Shown here piece after piece: positions 39,998 to 47,793 of a DNA stretch of 64,000 nt. How positions within the stretch are numbered: the first letter of the stretch is position 1; each line of letters starts with the position of its first letter. Both the position numbers and the translations under genes were made by a program. The stretch covers positions 186,001-250,000 of the forward strand of contig JACKBT010000001.1 of NCBI GenBank assembly GCA_020634415.1, in the 5' to 3' direction. Source of the DNA: Ardenticatenaceae bacterium. GTDB lineage: Bacteria; Chloroflexota; Anaerolineae; Promineifilales; Promineifilaceae. The notes under the pieces are model-generated. The model was given only the letters and a program-made list of their open reading frames with translations. It searched no databases and had not been told where the DNA came from.

Positions 39998-41404
39998 ATG
40001 ACAAACCGAACCGGAAAGACAACGGCCGCTCTCAATATGCGCAGCGGGCCAGGCACAGAACATGGGGTCGTAACCGTTTTGCAGCCATTCACCCCCCTCG
40101 TCATCGTCGCCGAACAAGACGATTGGTTAACCGTCATTGCCGGCTCACAACGCGGCTTCGTTCATCGGGACTTCGTTACCATTGATCCCGACACCACACC
40201 ACAACAACCCCCAGAAACCGACCCACCTGCCGCCACTGGCCGCACCCGCTCCATCGTCAATCTGCGCGAAGGGCCAGGCCAGGAAACCAATTTTGTACGC
40301 CGTTTGCCCGCTAACACCCCCCTCAATATTCGCAAACAAGTGGGCGATTGGTTCCGCGTGCGCCTGCAATCAGACAACACCAAAGGCTACATCCAGCGCA
40401 GCTTTGTCATGTTGGATATGCCGCAAGAGCCAACCGAAACCCCCAAAACCCAGAAGGGACGGGCCACCACCGTCCTCAATATGCGCAGCGGCCCCGGCAC
40501 AGAGAATGGCATTGTAGCCATGTTAGCCGCTGAAACGGAGCTGGTCATTTTAGAGCATGTGGGCGAATGGCTGAAAGTAACCGCCATTGGGCAAACAGGT
40601 TATGTCCATGGTGATTTTGTGATGGTGGAGTTTGAAGGCACGCCGCCTGGTCACTTTACTGATCCCAACGATCCCAATTTACCACCTTTGCCCGATGTGC
40701 CATTGGAACCAACAGATGTCGAAAAAATTGCGACAACAGGCTTAGCCGGCAACGATGCGACGGTCGCTCGTACCTGGAATCGTTTTGGCGGCCTGCTCAC
40801 AGAGTTATCCAATCGTTTGAGGATTGATCCGGGTGTGGCGGTGGCTGTGCTGGTGGCGGAATCTGGGGGGCGGGGATTTAGTGCAGACGGCCGTATGATT
40901 ATCCGTTTTGAGAATCACGTTTTTAACAACTTGTGGGGTAAAAATAACTCATCTGTTTTCGCCCAACACTTCACCTTCGATTCTGCCCGCGTCTGGCAAG
41001 GCCACCAATGGCGCGAAACGCCTAATTCACCCTGGCGCAGCTTTCATGGCAACCAAAGCCGCGAATGGGAAGTGCTTACCTTCGCCATGTCCCTGGACGA
41101 TACCGCCGCCAAAAAATCCATCAGCATGGGTGGCCCCCAAATCATGGGCTTCAACTACTCTGCCCTGGGCTACGAATCGGTCCAGCAGATGTTCACTGCC
41201 TTCTCCGCCAGCGAAGCCCATCAAATTATCGGCTTCTTCAACTTCGTGCAAGGCCCCGCCACCGATGCCCGCCGCATGGTGGCTTTGCAACGGCTCGACT
41301 TCGACACCTTCGCCTCCCTTTACAATGGGCCGGGGCAAGCGGCCGTTTACGGCCAAATCATTCGCAACCTCTACGAAACATATCGGCGGCTGCGCGGCAA
41401 ATAA
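39998..41404 (+). CDS. Three SH3 domains plus N-acetylmuramidase, no signal peptide
   Basis: 468 residues. Three bacterial SH3 repeats (about 8-62, 80-140, 150-205), each beginning with a phrase like LNMRSGPGTE or VNLREGPGQE and ending in GYVHGDFVMV, lead through a proline-rich linker to an N-acetylmuramidase (DUF3380-like) domain from about 240. That domain contains ALVAESGG-like VAVLVAESGGRGF, IIRFENHVF and SISMGGPQIMGFNY. The SH3 domains would bind cell wall and the catalytic part cleave the glycan backbone. No signal peptide precedes the first domain, and AAAGGAG six bases upstream fixes the start. Export may need lysis, a holin or a contractile system. No phage genes flank it. A terminator follows. 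Confidence 0.85.
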   Translation: MTNRTGKTTAALNMRSGPGTEHGVVTVLQPFTPLVIVAEQDDWLTVIAGSQRGFVHRDFVTIDPDTTPQQPPETDPPAATGRTRSIVNLREGPGQETNFVRRLPANTPLNIRKQVGDWFRVRLQSDNTKGYIQRSFVMLDMPQEPTETPKTQKGRATTVLNMRSGPGTENGIVAMLAAETELVILEHVGEWLKVTAIGQTGYVHGDFVMVEFEGTPPGHFTDPNDPNLPPLPDVPLEPTDVEKIATTGLAGNDATVARTWNRFGGLLTELSNRLRIDPGVAVAVLVAESGGRGFSADGRMIIRFENHVFNNLWGKNNSSVFAQHFTFDSARVWQGHQWRETPNSPWRSFHGNQSREWEVLTFAMSLDDTAAKKSISMGGPQIMGFNYSALGYESVQQMFTAFSASEAHQIIGFFNFVQGPATDARRMVALQRLDFDTFASLYNGPGQAAVYGQIIRNLYETYRRLRGK

Positions 41405-41420
41405 ACAACACGGTTTCCAC

Positions 41421-41462
41421 AAAAAAAGGGGCCGCACACTGAACGTGTGCGGCCCCTTTTTT
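41421..41462. terminator. Strong bidirectional terminator
   Basis: A 16-bp stem (AAAAGGGGCCGCACAC at 41424-41439 with its complement at 41445-41460) with A-run before and T-run after. It serves the muramidase gene on the plus strand and the converging DAHP synthase gene on the minus strand, whose stop codon is at its edge. Confidence 0.95.
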
Positions 41463-42486
41463 ATAGCACTTCCCGGTCTACGGCCAAAGCCAACGCCTTC
41501 ATCTCCCGCACCAATTTAGCAAATTTTTCTGGCTTCAATGATTGCGCCCCATCGGACAAAGCCGTTTCGGGCTGCATATGAACCTCCACAATGATGCCAT
41601 CGGCCCCAGCGGCGATGCTGGCTTTGGCCGCAGGCGACACATACTCCCACTTGCCAGTGGCGTGGCTGGGATCGGCAATGACGGGCAGATGGGAGAGATG
41701 TTTGGCGACGGCGATGGCGTTGATGTCGAAGGTGTTGCGTGTGTATTGCTCGAAGGTGCGAATGCCGCGCTCGCACAACATGACGCGGGTGTTGCCATGA
41801 CTGAGGATGTATTCGGCGGACATGAGCCACTCTTCAATGGTGCTGCTCATGCCGCGCTTGAGCAGGACGGGGTATTGGGATTTGCCTACCGCGTGCAGGA
41901 GGGCGTAATTTTGCATGTTGCGTGTGCCAATTTGTAAGATGTCGGCATATTCGCAAACAAGGGGCACGAGGGCTGGCTCCATCACTTCGGTGATGATGGG
42001 CATACCTGTCTGCTCACGAGCTTCGGCCAGATATTGCAGCCCTTCTTCGCCTAGTCCCTGAAAGGAGTAGGGTGAACTGCGGGGCTTGAAGGCCCCACCC
42101 CGTAAAATATGGGCACCGGCTTCTTTGCAGGCATGGGCTGTCTCTAAAATCTGGCTGCGGCTTTCGACGGAGCAGGGGCCGGCCATGATGATGATTTCTT
42201 TGTCGCCAACGGTGTGTGTGCCGAGGGGGAAGTGGGTGTTGTGGGGTTTGAAGTCGCGGCTGGCGAGTTTGAACGGCCGTGTTACAGGCACAACTCTCTC
42301 CACACCAGCCATAAGGGCAATTTGCTCGGGATCGGGGAAACGGCCGTTGCCCACCAACCCCACTACCATCCGCCCGTTGCCTTCAGACAAATGGACTTGT
42401 TGTCCGGCATCTTCGGCCCAGGCGATAACGGCCGATTTCTCTGCCATCGTCGCCTGCGGCTGCATAATAATGATCATCATAGCCAT
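41461..42486 (-). CDS. aroF: 3-deoxy-7-phosphoheptulonate (DAHP) synthase
   Basis: 341 residues, type I-beta DAHP synthase. A short N-terminal ferredoxin-like regulatory domain (about 1-70) precedes the TIM barrel. The barrel shows [34 protein letters not shown] (KPRTSPYxFQG motif with Ser), [24 protein letters not shown] and [15 protein letters not shown] with the metal His. It condenses PEP and erythrose-4-phosphate, the first step of the shikimate pathway. In this subfamily the N-terminal domain gives feedback inhibition by Tyr or Phe. It follows the chorismate mutase gene on the same strand with a GGTGGCAAG hairpin between, and both lie behind the Phe/Tyr-rich leader at 43148-43240. Confidence 0.95.
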   Translation of the reverse strand: MAMMIIIMQPQATMAEKSAVIAWAEDAGQQVHLSEGNGRMVVGLVGNGRFPDPEQIALMAGVERVVPVTRPFKLASRDFKPHNTHFPLGTHTVGDKEIIIMAGPCSVESRSQILETAHACKEAGAHILRGGAFKPRSSPYSFQGLGEEGLQYLAEAREQTGMPIITEVMEPALVPLVCEYADILQIGTRNMQNYALLHAVGKSQYPVLLKRGMSSTIEEWLMSAEYILSHGNTRVMLCERGIRTFEQYTRNTFDINAIAVAKHLSHLPVIADPSHATGKWEYVSPAAKASIAAGADGIIVEVHMQPETALSDGAQSLKPEKFAKLVREMKALALAVDREVL

Positions 42487-42504
42487 TCACCTTTTTCTTT
42501 TATG

Positions 42505-42555
42505 TAGCGGGTAGCAGGTGGCAAGCTCTCTTACTTGCCACCTGCCTCTTGCTCC
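42505..42555. repeat. Hairpin repeat between aroH and aroF
   Basis: GGTAGCAGGTGGCAAG and its complement CTTGCCACCTGCCTCTTGC pair across a short loop. Related to the GTGGCAG repeat at 24409-24462. It would be transcribed within the two-gene operon. Confidence 0.8.
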
Positions 42556-42558
42556 TTT

Positions 42559-43053
42559 TTACCACACCCCTTCCAAAACGCGAGCGGCGGCTTCCATTTC
42601 GGCTACCTGTATGGGGCGAATGGGCGGCAAGTCTTGGCGGTCGGGGCGCAAAGAGCGGGCTTCGCGGAGATAGACATGGACGATTTCTTGAGGACGGTGA
42701 TTGGTGTTCCAATGGATGAGGACGCGCAAGCAGCGTGGCAAGCCATCGGGTACATTCATTTCATGCCCGCAAAGGAGGGGGACGTGGAACCAGCCCATTT
42801 GCCGGGCGGCCAGGGCAGGGTAGCTGGCGTTGAGATCGGCGGTGGTGGTGAAGTAGACGCTGGCGATGTCATCGGCGTGCATCTCGTTGAGCCGCACGAT
42901 GGTTTCCATTAATTCGCGGGTGGCGGTGAGGATGGCCTCTGCGGTGTTCTCGGTGACAGTGGTTGCGCCGCGCACCCCCCGACACATTACAGGTCTGTAG
43001 AGGTCTTCTAGTGTGTAACGGCCGTTTCCATTCATCCTATTTGTACTCATCAT
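42559..43053 (-). CDS. aroH: Chorismate mutase, AroH type
   Basis: About 164 residues, the first ATG after AAGGAG being at 43053 (another follows at 43050). The AroH-type fold is recognised from [42 protein letters not shown] in parts, [27 protein letters not shown] in parts, and [14 protein letters not shown] near the end. Arg and Glu residues of the active site lie in CRGVRGATT and the following helix. It converts chorismate to prephenate, the branch point for Phe and Tyr. The N-terminal extension ([18 protein letters not shown]) is longer than in Bacillus AroH and contains a palindrome-encoded NGR. It is the first gene after the attenuator at 43086-43240. Confidence 0.9.
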   Translation of the reverse strand: MMSTNRMNGNGRYTLEDLYRPVMCRGVRGATTVTENTAEAILTATRELMETIVRLNEMHADDIASVYFTTTADLNASYPALAARQMGWFHVPLLCGHEMNVPDGLPRCLRVLIHWNTNHRPQEIVHVYLREARSLRPDRQDLPPIRPIQVAEMEAAARVLEGVW

Positions 43054-43085
43054 CAATCTCCTTGTGCAAAAAAATTTAAAAATGC

Positions 43086-43114
43086 AAAAAAAAACGCGGC
43101 TGTTACGCCGCGTT
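43086..43114 (-). terminator. Leader (attenuator) terminator upstream of aroH
   Basis: On the minus strand an 8-bp stem AACGCGGC (43114-43107) and GCCGCGTT (43100-43093) around the loop GTAACA is followed by an uninterrupted U-run. It lies between the leader peptide stop and the aroH ribosome-binding site, so it would stop the aroH-aroF message early. Its left arm (GCGGC) is complementary to GCCGC at 43183-43179 inside the leader peptide frame, a possible antiterminator pairing. Confidence 0.85.
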
Positions 43115-43147
43115 CTGATCTTCGATAAAGTCCTTCCTCTCGCTTAT

Positions 43148-43240
43148 TCAGGCGGAAGCGACCTCCCGTACACCAATTGCGGCATAGGTGGTTCGACCAT
43201 AATAAAAATAAAAGCGAAAGGTTTGACCTGATTTATTCAT
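43148..43240 (-). CDS. Phe/Tyr-rich leader peptide of the aroH-aroF operon
   Basis: A 30-codon open frame, ATG at 43240 and TGA at 43150-43148, that contains the run TFRFYFYY at residues 7-14 (Phe at 8, 10 and 12; Tyr at 11, 13 and 14) and one more Tyr at 19. No Trp is present. Position and content match pheL-type leader peptides: ribosome stalling at Phe or Tyr codons when those tRNAs are uncharged would free downstream RNA to form an antiterminator instead of the terminator at 43086-43114. The -10 hexamer ends only about 10 bases upstream of the ATG and no Shine-Dalgarno is visible, so the mRNA is probably leaderless. Attenuation of this kind is known in Proteobacteria and some others; its use here is my inference. 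The peptide is too short for standard gene callers. Confidence 0.8.
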   Translation of the reverse strand: MNKSGQTFRFYFYYGRTTYAAIGVREVASA

Positions 43241-43249
43241 CGTGTGCGC

Positions 43250-43278
43250 ATGTTAACACCTTGAAACCGACCCGTCAA
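43250..43278 (-). promoter_or_regulatory. Promoter of the aroH-aroF leader
   Basis: On the minus strand TTGACG (43278-43273), a 17-base spacer and TAACAT (43255-43250), a near-consensus sigma-70 promoter. The expected transcript start is about 43243, just three or so bases before the leader peptide ATG. Confidence 0.75.
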
Positions 43279-43322
43279 GGCGAATATTTATTTCGGGTGC
43301 GACAGGATTTGGTGCAAGACTA

Positions 43323-43353
43323 GACTGGAGCAGTTTTGAAAACTGCTCCAGTC
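43323..43353. repeat. Perfect hairpin between CSLREA gene and aro promoter
   Basis: 15-base perfect arms GACTGGAGCAGTTTT and complement around one base. It lies downstream of the CSLREA beta-helix gene and upstream of the aro promoter, so it could end the former transcript. There is no long T-run. Confidence 0.85.
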
Positions 43354-43388
43354 TTTCGAGTCCGTACACGAAAAATAAGCGCACCCAT

Positions 43389-44861
43389 TTATTTCATTAT
43401 CACAGGCAAATAGACAACAAAGTCAGTAACAGAGGGCGGAGCATATTCATATGCTCCAATATCACAACCACCTCCCTGCGGCCGACTTACCTGACGTTGA
43501 TCATAAGGTCGGACAACATTCGTACATCCCACATTCTTGTCAATAGCCGGGCTGCCAGGCAGCAAAGCATGGGTCATCGTTGCTCCCCCGTTATCCTGCA
43601 AAGGCCCCAGCAGCGGGTCCGAACTGCCCGAACCGAGTATACAAGAACCATCTTCAATCAGGTTAAACAGTCCATTCGTCACAACTGTATTCAGGCTTGT
43701 GGCACAATCGCCACCACTGAGACTATTGGCAATTAAGCTGTTGCTTAGAGTGAAATCGCCAAACTGATTATTGTAGATGCCGCCGCCCGATGTCGCCGAA
43801 TTGAAAGCAACTGTAATATTTACTGCGTCAATAGAGGCCGCATCAGAATGATTCTGAATGCCACCACCTGTTGTCGCCGCCACATTGGCAGAAAACGTAT
43901 CATTACGAAGGTATAGCGGAGCGGAAGCATTAAAGAGGCCGCCACCACTATTTGCTTCATTTCTCCAGATGGTGCTGTTCTCAATTCTGGTGATAACCCC
44001 CCCAGCCACGTACAAACCACCTCCATTATTTGTCGCTTGATTGGCCGCAACCAAACTGTCAAGAATAATCAGTTCATCTGAATCGTCGTTATAAATGCCT
44101 CCCCCGCTATGAGAAGCGGTATTAGAAATAATGGTTGAGTCACCTATGGTTAAGTTGTCAGATTGAAAGATGCCTCCTCCGTCGGTTCCGGCCGTATTTT
44201 CCGACACGACGGTTGTAGTTAAGCTGTTTGTCGTCAGGATGCCTAAATAGATACCACCACCCACCCATTCGGCCGAATTCATGGTCACTATGCTATTGGT
44301 TAAAGTTAAGTCCCCTTGACTGAGGATTCCACCACCCCATTTACACGCGAACGGGGGCATACAGACCCCCTGGGCATTCCCATGACGAATAATCAGGTTA
44401 TCGCCAATCAATGTGCCTGTGGAGCGAATGTGAATAACACGATCTATCCCACTCGCACTATCAGGTCCCGCTTCAATGATCGCCTTGTCTGTCCCCTCGC
44501 TTTGCAAGGTGATGTGGCTTTTCACATCAAGATCGCCAGTGGCATTATTGTCTTCGTTTGCGCCTGTAATTATTAATGTGTAGGTGAGTGCTGGCAGGAC
44601 TATCACATCATTCCCATTACCGGCTGGACATTCACCAGCCACAGAACCAGAAGGTGCATCGTCATTGGCGGCGGTAATGGCTTCGCGCAAGGAGCAGAAA
44701 CCGTCGTCGGCCACAACGTCAACGGCCGTTGTCACTTCTATGGTAGCGGCATGAACCAAAGGTACTTTCTGGAATGCACCTGCCAACATAGCCATCATGA
44801 AACTAATGAGTAACATCGGGAGAGATATTATCATTAGGCGTGGAAAATATTTTCTATTCAT
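43389..44861 (-). CDS. Secreted CSLREA-domain beta-helix protein with YLP tail
   Basis: 490 residues. Signal peptide (LMIISLPMLLISFMMAML), then the CSLREA domain (about 42-110: GFCSLREAITAANDDAP), then right-handed beta-helix turns (NLTLTNSIVTMNSAEWVGGGIY, GGGIFQSDNLTIGDSTII, each given in part) from about 150 to 430. A domain-ending DIGAYEYAPP leads to the C-terminus VVYLPVIMK. CSLREA proteins are exported; the helix may bind polysaccharide or act as an adhesin. The C-terminal tail matches that of the FG-GAP protein at 3436-6036. The gene is low in ACGGCCGT palindromes. Function unknown. Confidence 0.85.
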   Translation of the reverse strand: MNRKYFPRLMIISLPMLLISFMMAMLAGAFQKVPLVHAATIEVTTAVDVVADDGFCSLREAITAANDDAPSGSVAGECPAGNGNDVIVLPALTYTLIITGANEDNNATGDLDVKSHITLQSEGTDKAIIEAGPDSASGIDRVIHIRSTGTLIGDNLIIRHGNAQGVCMPPFACKWGGGILSQGDLTLTNSIVTMNSAEWVGGGIYLGILTTNSLTTTVVSENTAGTDGGGIFQSDNLTIGDSTIISNTASHSGGGIYNDDSDELIILDSLVAANQATNNGGGLYVAGGVITRIENSTIWRNEANSGGGLFNASAPLYLRNDTFSANVAATTGGGIQNHSDAASIDAVNITVAFNSATSGGGIYNNQFGDFTLSNSLIANSLSGGDCATSLNTVVTNGLFNLIEDGSCILGSGSSDPLLGPLQDNGGATMTHALLPGSPAIDKNVGCTNVVRPYDQRQVSRPQGGGCDIGAYEYAPPSVTDFVVYLPVIMK

Positions 44862-44933
44862 TTCTTGCCTCTTATTCGAGTGGGATGAATGCGCATACTA
44901 TATAAGAACTGTGGGAATTAACCAAACAATTTG

Positions 44934-44955
44934 CCCCCTAAATTAAGGGGGTTTT
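44934..44955 (+). terminator. Weak hairpin with short T-run
   Basis: CCCCCT (44934-44939) pairs with AGGGGG (44946-44951), followed by TTTT. It lies between two divergent genes just ahead of the tpiA promoter and could insulate it. Only six base pairs, so the call is weak. Confidence 0.35.
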
Positions 44956-44974
44956 GGCTTGTTGTCCCATATCT

Positions 44975-45003
44975 TTGCCGACCTCACGCCCCTCACTTAT
45001 AAT
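44975..45003 (+). promoter_or_regulatory. Predicted tpiA promoter
   Basis: TTGCCG at 44975-44980, a 17-base spacer and a perfect TATAAT at 44998-45003. It lies about 30 bases upstream of the tpiA start codon. Confidence 0.75.
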
Positions 45004-45033
45004 CGCACCAAACTAGGTTTATAAGGAGTTACT

Positions 45034-45789
45034 ATGCGTAAGCCAATTATTGCTGGTAATTGGAAAATGAATAAAACGGCCGATCAAGCCGTACAATTTG
45101 TTCGAGAGATTCGTCAGGGGTTGAACCAAATCGAAGCTGTAGACAGCGCGGTTTGTCCACCATTTATGGCCCTGCCAGCCGTACATGATGCCTTACAGGC
45201 AACACGGGTGGGCGTTGGGGCGCAGAACATGCACTATGAAGAGAGTGGCGCCTATACAGGAGAATGCGCTCCCGATATGCTTACCCCTTACTGTCAATAT
45301 GTTATTTTGGGCCACTCCGAACGGCGGGCCTATTTTGGCGAGACGGATGAGGGCGTGAACAAGAAAATCAAAGCAGCCCTGGCACATGGCCTCATTCCCA
45401 TCGTTTGCGTAGGCGAAAGTTTGGCCCAAAATGAAGCGGGGGAAACCCATAGCTTTGTCAGTGGTCAGGTGAAAGCGGCGTTTGCGGGCTTAACGGCCGA
45501 TCAAGCCGCCCAGTGCATCATCGCCTACGAACCCATCTGGGCCATTGGCACAGGCAAATCGGCCAATGCGGCACAAGCGGGCAGCATCATTGGCCTCACC
45601 GTGCGCGGCACCATCGCCGACATATTTGGCGAAGAAACAGCCCAAAAGGTGCGCATCCAATACGGCGGCAGCGTCAACGAAAAAAACATCGCCGAATACA
45701 TGGCCCATCCCGATATTGATGGGGCCCTGGTGGGTGGGGCCAGCCTCAAAGCAAGTTTTGTCGAGTTAGTAAAAAACGCAGCTGGTTAA
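45034..45789 (+). CDS. tpiA: Triosephosphate isomerase
   Basis: 251 residues, exactly the family size. All hallmarks are present: NWKMNKT with Asn and Lys near the N-terminus, [25 protein letters not shown], the catalytic His in [14 protein letters not shown], the catalytic Glu in [14 protein letters not shown] (about 168) and GGSVNEKNI with VGGASLKA at the end. It interconverts dihydroxyacetone phosphate and glyceraldehyde-3-phosphate in glycolysis. A strong promoter lies upstream (TATAAT at 44998) and AAGGAG is near the ATG. The next gene starts 7 bases after the stop, indicating co-transcription. Confidence 0.97.
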   Translation: MRKPIIAGNWKMNKTADQAVQFVREIRQGLNQIEAVDSAVCPPFMALPAVHDALQATRVGVGAQNMHYEESGAYTGECAPDMLTPYCQYVILGHSERRAYFGETDEGVNKKIKAALAHGLIPIVCVGESLAQNEAGETHSFVSGQVKAAFAGLTADQAAQCIIAYEPIWAIGTGKSANAAQAGSIIGLTVRGTIADIFGEETAQKVRIQYGGSVNEKNIAEYMAHPDIDGALVGGASLKASFVELVKNAAG

Positions 45790-45796
45790 TGTAACG

Positions 45797-46609
45797 ATGA
45801 GTGAAACTCTCGCCCCCTTCATCTGGGTGGTTATCGCCCTGCCCCTTCTGCTGGTATTACAGCGGTGGATTCAAACGCATCTGGGTGGCGTCGCCCTCCT
45901 GCTCATGGGTCGTTCCGACAGGGCAGTGATTTTATATGCCATTTTGATGTTTCCTGGTGTGCTGCTGCACGAGTTGAGCCACTGGCTGATGGCGAAGCTG
46001 TTAGGGGTGCGGACTGGCTCCATGTCCTTGCTGCCGCAGGTGCAGCCAGACGGCACGGTGCAGTTGGGGTATGTGACCTATTACAAGGGTCATGATTTGG
46101 GGCCAATTCGGGAAAGTTTGGTAGGGGGTGCGCCTTTGTTGGCAGGAACGGCCGTTATCCTTCTCATCGGTTTTCGCGCATTTGGTGTTACGGACCTGGC
46201 CGCTGCCGTGCAGACGGGCAGCGTAGATGCCCTGGCCGCCGCCATTACCGATCTGCTAGAAACCAATGACTTTCTCGTCTGGCTCTATCTGCTGTTTGCC
46301 GTAGCCAATGCCATGCTGCCCAGCCGCTCGGATCGCCGTGCCTGGCCTGCGTTTTTGCTCATCATGGGCATCTTAACCGTGGTCGTTTACCTGTTGGGCT
46401 TGCAGCAAGTGGTGGCCGAAGGATTGGCTGGCCCAGCCGCAACCGTTTTTGGTTATCTGGGCATCGCCTTTTCCATGGCCATTGGCGTAGACTTGTTCTT
46501 TATGCTGCTTATTTTTGTGATCGAGAGTGCGATCAGTCGCATTCGCGGCGTGACGGTGGTTTATGGAACAACCAGCCATCAGCCCAGTACGGAGAAGGTG
46601 ATTCGTTAG
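45797..46609 (+). CDS. Membrane protein with HExxH, M50-like metalloprotease candidate
   Basis: 270 residues with about six hydrophobic segments. The second segment reads FPGVLLHELSHWLMAKLLGV, an HELSH (HExxH) zinc-binding motif inside a membrane helix, as in site-2 protease (M50) and DUF3267-like families. A further metal ligand (usually a distant Asp) is not obvious. The rest includes VGGAPLLAGTAVILLIGF and a C-terminal hydrophilic tail. It is likely co-transcribed with tpiA because of the 7-base gap, though no functional link is known. It could be an intramembrane protease or an inactive relative. Confidence 0.75.
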   Translation: MSETLAPFIWVVIALPLLLVLQRWIQTHLGGVALLLMGRSDRAVILYAILMFPGVLLHELSHWLMAKLLGVRTGSMSLLPQVQPDGTVQLGYVTYYKGHDLGPIRESLVGGAPLLAGTAVILLIGFRAFGVTDLAAAVQTGSVDALAAAITDLLETNDFLVWLYLLFAVANAMLPSRSDRRAWPAFLLIMGILTVVVYLLGLQQVVAEGLAGPAATVFGYLGIAFSMAIGVDLFFMLLIFVIESAISRIRGVTVVYGTTSHQPSTEKVIR

Positions 46610-46612
46610 GTA

Positions 46613-46649
46613 TAAAAAAACGGCCGTTGCCCGCGCAACGGCCGTTTTC
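46613..46649. terminator. Terminator built from two ACGGCCGTT palindromes
   Basis: A stem of about 14 bp, AAAACGGCCGTTGC paired with GCAACGGCCGTTTT around CCGC, with an A-run before and T-run after. Each arm is one copy of the window's dispersed palindrome. It lies between two converging genes and can serve both. Confidence 0.85.
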
Positions 46650-46670
46650 AGCCTAATAAAAAATCACAGT

Positions 46671-47018
46671 CTACTCGACCGCAATTTCCACATCTGGTTC
46701 CGGCTTCTTCTCTTCGGCTCGTTCCACCAAAATAGAACAATCCGTCACCAAAAGCGCAATCACGCCTAGAGCCGCATAAGCAGGCAGCAGGGCAATGCCC
46801 GCCACACCCACCAACATCGGCACTTCAAAGTGAATATCGTGCTTCTCATTCTTGATCACAATGCGGCGCACAGTGGCCTCATGAGCCAGCTTCATCACCA
46901 TATGCCACAACTCACTGCCAGCCACGGTAATTTCTTCCGTCCAACTGGTTTCTTTTGTAGACTCTTTTTGCGCTTCCTCTACAGTTTCTTCTTCTACATG
47001 GATTTTTTCTTCAGACAT
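46671..47018 (-). CDS. DUF4342-like small membrane-associated protein
   Basis: 115 residues. An acidic N-terminal tail (1-30) is followed by EEITVAGSELWHMVMKLAHEATVRRIVIKNEKHDI, in parts, and two hydrophobic segments (VPMLVGVAGIALLPAYAAL, VIALLVTDCSILVE). The phrase with RRIVIKN and a following hydrophobic hairpin matches the DUF4342 family, whose role is unknown; some members are fused to ubiquitin-associated-type domains. It ends just before a terminator and starts 46 bases downstream of another small membrane protein, on the same strand. Confidence 0.75.
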   Translation of the reverse strand: MSEEKIHVEEETVEEAQKESTKETSWTEEITVAGSELWHMVMKLAHEATVRRIVIKNEKHDIHFEVPMLVGVAGIALLPAYAALGVIALLVTDCSILVERAEEKKPEPDVEIAVE

Positions 47019-47063
47019 TGATTATTCTCCTTATACAGGTAACTTTTGAAATGCAATATAAAA

Positions 47064-47624
47064 TCAGGCAGCTTGCTTCTGCCGCTTCTCTTTTGACAAC
47101 ATAAAAACCCCATAGGCAATGAGAGCCAGCGGCAGCCAGGGGGTCAAGGTACCAAACACAACCAACTCAAAAAAGATGGCAAAGCCGATGAACAGATACA
47201 ACATCACACGGGTGAACTTATGCACTGTTTCATGGATGCCACGATCTGGCTCAAAGCGATAAATATAAGACAGCCCCGCGGCGGCTCCCGCCAAAACCAA
47301 TGTCCAGGCATAGGCCCAGGCTTCAAAATGATTGGTGATATTCATGACAAAGAGAAGCAGACCAGTGGTGGTGATGATGGCTCCAGGCACAGCCAGGAAG
47401 GAGAGGGGGTGATTATAACTTTCGGTAGAGCGTTGGGCCGGCCACAAGAGCAGCAAACCGGGCAGGATAACAAAGCCAGGCCACAAGATGTTGATCAACT
47501 GAACCTGAAAGATGTTTGCCAAAAGCAAACCGGCGCCGATAGCAATGAGGGCCATTGCCGGCCAGTTTTTTTCGGCCGTCAGGGCTTTTTGTTCAGCTTT
47601 GTACACATGGGTCTCATCAGACAT
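47064..47624 (-). CDS. Polytopic membrane protein, function unknown
   Basis: 186 residues from the ATG at 47624, chosen for its GGAG ribosome-binding site and because the longer frame begins in a hairpin. A short polar N-terminus (SDETHVYKAEQKA) precedes about six hydrophobic helices: AMALIAIGAGLLLANIF, WPGFVILPGLLLLWP, FLAVPGAIITTTGLLLFV, AYAWTLVLAGAAAGL, MLYLFIGFAIFFELVVFG and PLALIAYGVFML. The arrangement resembles small bacterial membrane proteins of the DUF5668/LiaF-like kind, but this is not certain. It lies upstream of the DUF4342-like gene on the same strand. Confidence 0.7.
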   Translation of the reverse strand: MSDETHVYKAEQKALTAEKNWPAMALIAIGAGLLLANIFQVQLINILWPGFVILPGLLLLWPAQRSTESYNHPLSFLAVPGAIITTTGLLLFVMNITNHFEAWAYAWTLVLAGAAAGLSYIYRFEPDRGIHETVHKFTRVMLYLFIGFAIFFELVVFGTLTPWLPLALIAYGVFMLSKEKRQKQAA

Positions 47625-47660
47625 GCAATTTCTCCTTTGAGTCACTGCCATTGATAACTG

Positions 47661-47694
47661 TGTAAGTGGGTAACATTTACCATTACCCACTTAC
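47661..47694. repeat. Inverted repeat upstream of small membrane gene
   Basis: GTAAGTGGGTAA (47661-47672) and its complement (47683-47694) around a short loop. A second weaker repeat (GCAATAAACCC-like) follows. It lies just upstream of the start at 47624. Confidence 0.8.
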
Positions 47695-47793
47695 TCAATG
47701 ACCAATTCGCAATAACCCGCATTGGGTTTATTGCAAGGGTTTACGCAGTGCGTCAGGAAAAGTTGCAGCTACATTGTGTAGACATTGTGTAGG

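Noticed and set aside
39998..41404. Prophage remnant around the muramidase gene
   Set aside because: No capsid, tail, integrase, holin or attachment sites are seen nearby, and the flanking genes are housekeeping genes.
43057..43260. T-box or Trp-type leader upstream of aroH
   Set aside because: No T-box consensus and no specifier loop structure were seen, and the leader frame has no Trp codons. The Phe/Tyr codon run with terminator is the better explanation.
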